A stretch of DNA of 64,000 bases from Vanessa cardui (Eukaryota; Arthropoda; Insecta; Lepidoptera; Nymphalidae), in NCBI RefSeq assembly GCF_905220365.1, contig NC_061129.1, positions 5,890,803-5,954,802 of the forward strand. Direction: 5' to 3'. The notes under the pieces were generated by a model, which worked only from the letters and a program-made list of their open reading frames with translations, was not told the DNA's origin and did no database searches. Numbering within the stretch: the stretch's first letter is position 1; each line of letters opens with the position of its first letter. This document shows positions 58,310 to 64,000 of this stretch, one piece after another. The translations under genes and the position numbers were made by a program.

Positions 58310-60150
58310 AATTTGTTTGTTTCTCGGTCAAGGAATATCATTACAACCAAGGTCGAGTTTATAATTTAATTAAGATCGTTATGGGCGTAAATATGACAAA
58401 ATTTGTATGTTTCATGTGTACGCTTTGCACTTTTGAAAAAATATAATAGTCAAATTTGCTAGCTTTTTTTATGTTGTAGCTTCAACCGTTATGTTACGAA
58501 TTAAAAGCGTACACGTGTAAACACTGAACTCGTTGTCGTCAAAGATGTTATTTAATGTAAATGGGGCCGCCTCGTCTATTGTAAAATAATTTTAACAATT
58601 ATATATTGCAATTAATCGTCATTTATAGGAAACTGTAATCGTCTGTTAAATGTTTGTAGTAACATTATAATTTAAGTTTAGGTAATTTTAATGTTCTACC
58701 AAATCTTTTTTTATTATTTACTAAAGTTATTAGTGTAGTTATCACGCCCTAAGACCTAAGTTATATACCATAGTTTTCAATGTCAAAACATTGTTGATTG
58801 GTTGTCGTCAAATTGTGTACAGATGTGTTATCATAAATACTAATCCGGTTTTTAATTATGTTGGTGCTGTATTACGCATTTTAAAATGCACACCGGACGA
58901 GTGTAGTGTTATCATTAAATTTAAAAATATTACTGATAATTAATGTAAATAAATCCTTGCATGTACAATTTATTAATAATGGTAATACCTAATTACAATT
59001 AAATTATATAATTAAACTGTATTTTATCCTATACTCGTGGTATTGTGATGGATGTTTATGTTGAAACAAACATGAGAGATGGTGTCAATGGCCTATTTTA
59101 TTAATATTGAAGAGTTAATTATTTTTAGGCCAGTATTTTTTACCTCAATAACGAGAAGCATTTCAAATGGCAGTTAAATATAATTAGCCAGTATTATTTG
59201 AACGGAAAGATCTGCTACAAAAGTAATGTGGGAAAATTCAAAAAGTTTGAATCAAAATTTATCACAAAAATACATCATTGTTAATTCTATAAATATTTTA
59301 TTATAGATGGTGCAGAATGTAGCGGAGAGCTCAAGTAGGAAGCTAACTTGCTCGTTAAAAATAGGTTAAAACAATATTAAATATAAGGAGTCTTTAAACA
59401 AAGCCTTCTCTACATTCTCAATATTTTTGTTGACGGATATTGCTGTTGATCATTTGTGAGTGTAATATTAAAGGGTCAAATGTTTCCATGGGAAGGTTCG
59501 AATTTTATATCGGAGATGTTGCAGCGGTTGTGAGATGATTTATAATAATGTTCACTAAATATCTGACTATATTTAAGTTATATTTTTTGTATAGACATAG
59601 CTTTAAGATTAATGGTGATTAAAATAAAATCATCAAATTAACATTTGTTTTATTTATTTTTATTCTCACGAAAATAAAAAATACGGTTATTATAACATAG
59701 TTAAATTCCATGGCATAATATTCTCGCTTAGACAATATTTAAGATGTGGATATAAGTCGTTGACCTTACTCGATTGAATTAATCGCAAGCGCAGACCTCG
59801 CATACCCTGCGCTGTTGTTTCTACAGGATTACAGGACGCTGTTTATTCTACAGGATTCATTAATTACGATGTAATAAAAAATGTTGTCATATATATTAAA
59901 AACTACGAACATTGATAGTATTGCATTAATATTTCTATAGTATAAAATGTTTTTAAAATAAAATAAAGTCACCTCACATATATCCACGTCTTAACTCGCT
60001 AAATATGTTTAGGCACAGCCAAGCATTTTTTGTTACAATATAAGTATAGTAAAAACATTACATAAATCTTTATATTGATAATGAATTAAAAATACTGCAT
60101 TAAACTTACAATAAATGCATAAAATACAATGTATGTTTCCAGACGGGTCT
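58310..60150. other. Convergent intergenic region of usp and M16 gene
   Basis: No gene seen. TTTATT clusters at 59648-59663 (AATAAA on the minus strand) may serve the M16 gene, and AATAAA near 59625 is on the plus strand. Bases 59968-60144 are repeated at 61589-61764. Confidence 0.4.
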
Positions 60151-60156
60151 ATAAGA

Positions 60157-60214
60157 TCATTTGTTGAAATGAGATGCTTCCATGGAGTCGAACGCGTCCA
60201 ATTCCACGTTTATC
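60157..60214 (-). CDS. M16 peptidase last exon
   Basis: After TTTTACAG, one base completes Lys, then INVELDAFDSMEASHFNK and TGA (60159-60157). Too short for an ORF scan; identified by acceptor, phase and protein-like sequence. Confidence 0.8.
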
Positions 60215-63200
60215 CTGTAAAATCAAATATATGATTTTTTAGCACAACTTAATTATTTTTTTTTTATGAATGTCACTTTTGTCATTGTCATGAAGCGCTC
60301 TATTTCAGTGAAATACTAAAAAAAATAGTCAATTGGGGGAAGAGTACGATACAAATTAGATGTAGCATCGGAAAATGCAATGGAATGAAAATAAAACCGA
60401 TTAGTGCCGATTTACACAACCCATAGAAATAGCTCCCTATCGCGCCATTCGACGCTATTCTTCGCTATAGATGCACGCGTCAGAGAAAACAAGTCCATGT
60501 AAATCGACGTGTCAAATTGACGAATATATTAGGTCATATTATATTACAAGTCATTACGTTTATAAGAAGATCATATTCGCATGAGAAATAAATATTGATA
60601 ATTTGGGATAGCGTACTCAATTCGGATGTGATCGGTTTTACGAATTTTGCCGATGCTACATCTAGGTTGTGTCGTATTATAGGTGTTTAAATTGTATTTT
60701 TTCATACAACAAAATTTGGAAATAATATAAAGATTATTAAGGTGCAATAGACATAAATGAACTCGAGCGTCGAGCAGCGCACGTACTTCCGGAAGGCGGC
60801 CTGCACGTCGGCCACCTTATTCGCATAAGAAATAAATATTGATAATTTGGGATAGCGTACTCAATTCGGATGTGATCGGTTTTACGAATTTTGCCGATGC
60901 TACATCTAAGTTGTGTCGTACTATAGGTGGTTAAAATGGTATTTTTTCATATAACAAAATTTGGAAATAATATAAAGATTATTAAGAGATGCTACATGTA
61001 AGTTGTGTCGTACTATAGGTATTTAAATTGTATTTTTTCATACAACAAAATTTGAAAATAGATTATTTAGGTTTAATAAAAAAAAAAAAAATGAACACTC
61101 GCGGCGAGCAGCGCACGTACTTGCGGAAGGCAGCCTGCACGTCGGCCACCTTGCTGGGGTGGCAGACGACGGCCAGCTTGCTGTCGCCCGCGAACAGCGC
61201 GCCCAGCCAGCGCCGCGCCGCCGCGTGCGCAGCCTCCGCCGACACCGCCGCGATCGCGCACACCAGCTCCCTGCCGACAGCATTTTACTTGGTGGTAGGG
61301 TTTTGTGCGAGCCCGTCTGGGTAGGTACCACCCACTCATCAGTTATTCTACCGCCAAATAACAGTAGTCAGTATTGTTGTGTTCCGGTTTGAAGGGTGAG
61401 TGAGCCAGTGTAACTACAGGCACAAGGGACATAACATCTTAGTTCCCAAGGTTAGTGGCGCAGTGACGATGTAAGGAATAGTTAATATTTCTCACAGCGT
61501 CATTGTCTATGGGTGATGGTGACCACTTACCATCAGGTGGCCCATATGCTCGTCCGCCAACCTATACCATAAAAAAAAAATAAAAAAAAAGCCACCTCAC
61601 ATATATCCACTTCTTAACTTGCTAAATATTTTTAGGCACAGCCAAGCATTTTTGTTACAACATAAGTATAGTAAAAACATTACATAAATCTTTATATTGA
61701 TAATGAATTAAAAATACTGCATTAAACTTACAATAAATGCATAAAATACAATGTATATTTCGATAACACGCACTCACTGTGTTACTGAGTTCATGTGTAT
61801 AAAATAAATACGTTATACGTAAAACAAAATAGCAGAACGGTAATGTTGCTTTTAGTAACGACGCGGTAGATCTAGAGAACAAACCTCCCACTACACAGAA
61901 ATACTGTTTATAGCTGTTGTTGATGTAGGTGTAGGTGTATAGGTGGATATATTTAGATATTTTGAAGAATTACAATGTTTTTTTTTACATAATTTACGTG
62001 TTTGGTTGGTAGTTGAAGTTGTATGTATCGACAGCAAATTTAAAATTTAGCTAGATACTATTTAGCTTCTCATATTTGGCATATAGTCATTTATATCATC
62101 TCTGATTCTGACACGTACATAACGTAATAATTTGGCTTCTTAAATTTGGCGTATAGTCTTTCATATCCTTTCTGATTCTGGCACCCATATAACAAAATGG
62201 GTATAATGGGTATATGGGTTATTAATCGGTCAAATAAAACCTACCTGTTATATGTTTCGCCCGCTTGTTTGATATAATTGAAGAGAGATTGGCAGACGAC
62301 GTCGGCGGGACACTTCTCGTTCTCCACTACCTCGAATAGCGCTGTGCTCTTAGCTGATGCGAACAGATCTTCGTCGAACTTGCCTTCGGCTAAATATTCC
62401 TCCTGAAAATTATATATAACATTAATTCCATAATTTAGAAATAATCAAATTCCAAATTTGAGTTACGAAATGTTTTAAATATATTTACCACTATGGACTT
62501 AGCCTTTGTGTATGCCGCCACAGCATTGGTTGCACGATACAGCGAAAAGGCGAGGCGGCCTTCGTTCTGTGAGGGACGGATGCCGTAGCCGTATGAGAGT
62601 CCACATCCGCGTATCAATCGCCACATTGGGCCCTGTCGTTAAGAGAACCAAGTTTATTTTTAAATAAAAGAAGATAGATAAGTGACTATCTATAATATTG
62701 GTTTTGAAATCTCCCTTTGATTGGGTTGTCTGGAAGATATGGCTAATAAGCTATAAGTCCGCCTGTTGTACAACACTTTTAATGTACTTCTTTTGCTTTT
62801 TTTTTTTAATTCTTGTATTTTATTAATTTTGTGTTACTTTCTTTTTTTTGTGTTTTGTTTGTGGTGTGCAATAAAGAATAATTCATTCATTCATTCAATA
62901 TTTCATGTTTTTGTTTTAGCCAGGTATTTAGAAGAACTTAAATTCGAAGTATTCGTTAAAGACAAAAGATTGTGCAACTTAAGTTAATGAGATATGAGCG
63001 AGTCAATACTTGAGTCTAGATTAAACATTCAGACAGTAATTCTTAATCGCACTGTGCCTAAAGAATATTCACTTCAATAATGATTAGTGTGCGCATGCGC
63101 AACTGCAATTGTGCACCTCCAGCTGAGTGAAGTAGTTGAGCGCGACGGCCAGCGGAGCGGCGTCGGGCAGGGCATAGCCCAACGGGCCAGGACTCAGCTG

Positions 63201-64000
63201 CACTACGAATGACGACTCTAAGCCACCCACTCCGACTACCATGCCGCCGCCCCAGCCGCTCATCAGCTCAGCGTCCATGTACAGTTTAGGCCTGTAAAAT
63301 GTTTAACAAAAGTATACAGTAAACAATATTTATGTTAGTTTTGGATGTCTGCTTCACCCAATAATATTCTAATAAACAGATGTTATATCCATACTAAACA
63401 ACAAAAAAAAAGTGTGCCGCGCCGGGGACCGTTTATTTTAGTTTATTTTTACATTTTGTTAAAAGTAAAAAGGATAGCTTGATAAAAACAATAAGTAAAA
63501 GGGATAACTAGATGTTTTAATTACGCAAAACGTATTACTACGTAATTATGATGTATTATAACGTATTTCTACGTAAAACGACTAAAGGCAAACGTCCCAA
63601 TTAGGACGTTTTCTAGTCTTCACTTTTTGGGCGTTAATAACATATCTGTTTACTAAAACATCATTGGCTTCACCTCATTGTATTATGGGTATAAATGGTT
63701 TTTTTATTTATATACTATCTTTGATTCATGAGGAATAAAGATGTTAACCGAACAATTAACTATAAAAAAATACAAAAAACTAATCTCAACAACACCAGTC
63801 CGAAACTTGTGATTTAATATCGTCGCAACTTCAGTGGAGATGTAAGTTAGGTTATAGCTGTCATAGTGTGATAGAATCTTGTAAACTTACTCGACTGGAA
63901 TAATTTCGTTCTCCCTGGCAAATCTCTTCCAAGGCTCGACGCTGATCTTGTAGCGCTCGAAGTCGGTAGCGAGATGTAGCCACGCCCTCTCCGTGACGTT
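60157..64000 (-). CDS. M16-family metallopeptidase (C05D11.1-like), C-terminal part
   Basis: Six phase-consistent exons (64000-63891, 63291-63117, 62632-62489, 62402-62245, 61270-61121, 60214-60157) encode the last 264 residues. The segment ALNYFTQLEGPMWRLIRGCG with LSYGYGI is the hallmark of the C-terminal domains of pitrilysin/insulinase (M16) proteases, where a glycine-rich region and Arg/Tyr bind the substrate. It most resembles the uncharacterised eukaryotic C05D11.1 group, related to presequence protease. The zinc motif HxxEH lies in the N-terminal half, outside the window, so catalytic status cannot be judged. The protein ends INVELDAFDSMEASHFNK. Confidence 0.88.
60576..61060. repeat. 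Tandem duplications with exon fragment, M16 last intron
   Basis: Unit 1 is 60576-60819 and unit 2 starts at 60820, sharing about 165 bp (ATAAATATTGATAATTTGGG onward). A third, shorter copy of the ATGCTACAT to CAACAAAATTTG part runs from 60989 to about 61060 and abuts the real exon. Confidence 0.88.
60787..60819 (-). pseudogene. Duplicated fragment of the penultimate M16 exon
   Basis: Copies the last roughly 33 bases of the exon (VADVQAAFRK) and its GTACGT donor, differing only at synonymous positions. It has no acceptor directly before it. Confidence 0.85.
61121..61270 (-). CDS. M16 peptidase penultimate exon
   Basis: Encodes ELVCAIAAVSAEAAHAAARR, WLGALFAGDSKLAVVCHPSK and VADVQAAFR. The donor AA|GTACGT gives the two bases needed to complete the Lys codon with the last exon. 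Very GC-rich. Confidence 0.88.
61285..61575 (+). mobile_element. Family C repeat, long copy
   Basis: ACTTGGTGGTAGGGTTTTGT to GGTACCACCCACTCATCAG, then GTGAGTGAGCCAGTGTAACT, ending ACCATCAGGTGGCCCATATG and an A-rich tail. A very common lepidopteran non-LTR-type 3' repeat, here starting 15 bp before the acceptor side of the M16 exon. Confidence 0.75.
61589..61764. repeat. Copy of the M16 gene 3' flank (59968-60144) in its own intron
   Basis: About 175 bp in direct orientation, with a few mismatches (for example CCACCTCACATATATCCAC shared), 1.62 kb from the other copy. Confidence 0.88.
62245..62402 (-). CDS. M16 peptidase exon
   Basis: Encodes EEYLAEGKFDEDLFASAKST, VENEKCPADVVCQSLFNYIK and QAGETYN, ending AACAG|GTAGGT. 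Confidence 0.92.
62489..62632 (-). CDS. M16 peptidase exon with GPMWRLIRG..YGYG motif
   Basis: Forty-eight codons, phase 0 on both ends: GPMWRLIRGCGLSYGYGIRP, then RLAFSLYRATNAVAAYTKAK. Contains the conserved R and Y residues of the M16 C-domain. Confidence 0.93.
62715..62900 (+). mobile_element. LINE/SINE 3' tail with ATTC repeat
   Basis: AAGCTATAAGTCCGCCTGTTGT, later GTGCAATAAAGAATAATTC and (ATTC)n, the standard 3' end of lepidopteran non-LTR elements. In an M16 intron. Confidence 0.6.
63117..63291 (-). CDS. M16 peptidase exon
   Basis: Encodes PKLYMDAELMSGWGGGMVVG, then FVVQLSPGPLGYALPDAAPL and ALNYFTQLE. Gly-rich, as expected of the M16 C-domain core. The donor is GTGCAC. Confidence 0.9.
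63891..64000 (-). CDS. M16 peptidase exon (partial at window edge)
   Basis: Encodes NVTERAWLHLATDFERYKIS and VEPWKRFARENEIIPV. Donor GA|GTAAGT. Confidence 0.85.

Noticed and set aside
60989..61120. Reading the M16 penultimate exon through to a stop (YVRCSPRVF..)
   Set aside because: The AA|GTACGT donor joins the last exon in frame, and read-through enters the A/T-rich tandem repeat.
61038..61392. Alternative-frame ORFs over the M16 penultimate exon
   Set aside because: Only the frame with GELVCAIAAVS..AAFRK matches neighbouring exons in phase.

Overview
This is AT-rich genomic DNA from a lepidopteran insect (butterfly or moth). The diagnosis rests on an ultraspiracle (usp/RXR) gene with lepidopteran-type N-termini, and on dense tRNA-derived SINEs, Helitron-like fragments, a mariner and a Penelope-like element typical of lepidopteran genomes. 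The species cannot be named from the sequence alone. All genes are eukaryotic and spliced, except one intronless enzyme gene.

Layout. (1) 187-8676, minus strand: the first 13 coding exons (about 902 codons) of FIP200/RB1CC1 (Atg17), the autophagy-initiation scaffold; its C-terminal part lies beyond base 1. Its introns hold several SINEs, a 236-bp hAT-type MITE with a perfect 8-bp target duplication, and a perfect 32-bp hairpin. (2) 9.3-13.2 kb: intergenic, nothing recognised. (3) 13208-14692, minus: intact, intronless glucose-6-phosphate dehydrogenase, probably a retrogene. (4) 15718-56233, plus: usp. Two alternative first coding exons (15718-15739, short N-terminus, with a GC donor; 30003-30189, long N-terminus) join common exons at 38667, 42808, 50384, 53304, 54426, 54883, 55567 and 56012, giving predicted proteins of 410 and 465 residues. 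The long introns carry a palindromic pair of Penelope-like copies (20.1-22.1 kb), a nearly intact mariner (36.2-37.5 kb), a LINE relict, SINEs, MITEs and Helitron-like pieces. (5) 56.2-60.1 kb: the usp 3' UTR and intergenic DNA with a TA-flanked MITE. (6) 60157-64000, minus: the last six coding exons of an M16-family metallopeptidase (C05D11.1-like); its last intron carries tandem copies that include a fragment of the neighbouring exon.

Most notable observation: a tRNA-derived SINE has inserted across the acceptor of the last usp exon. The 11-bp target duplication (55691-55701 and 56010-56020) copies both the AG and the first nine coding bases. The downstream acceptor now depends on the SINE's TTG tail for its pyrimidine tract. 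The ancestral acceptor survives upstream and, if used, gives an in-frame stop at codon 5 of the exon, removing the end of the ligand-binding domain. Other noteworthy items are a hammerhead-ribozyme-like motif in the Penelope palindrome, a GC-AG intron specific to one usp isoform, and the rearranged 3' end of the M16 gene.
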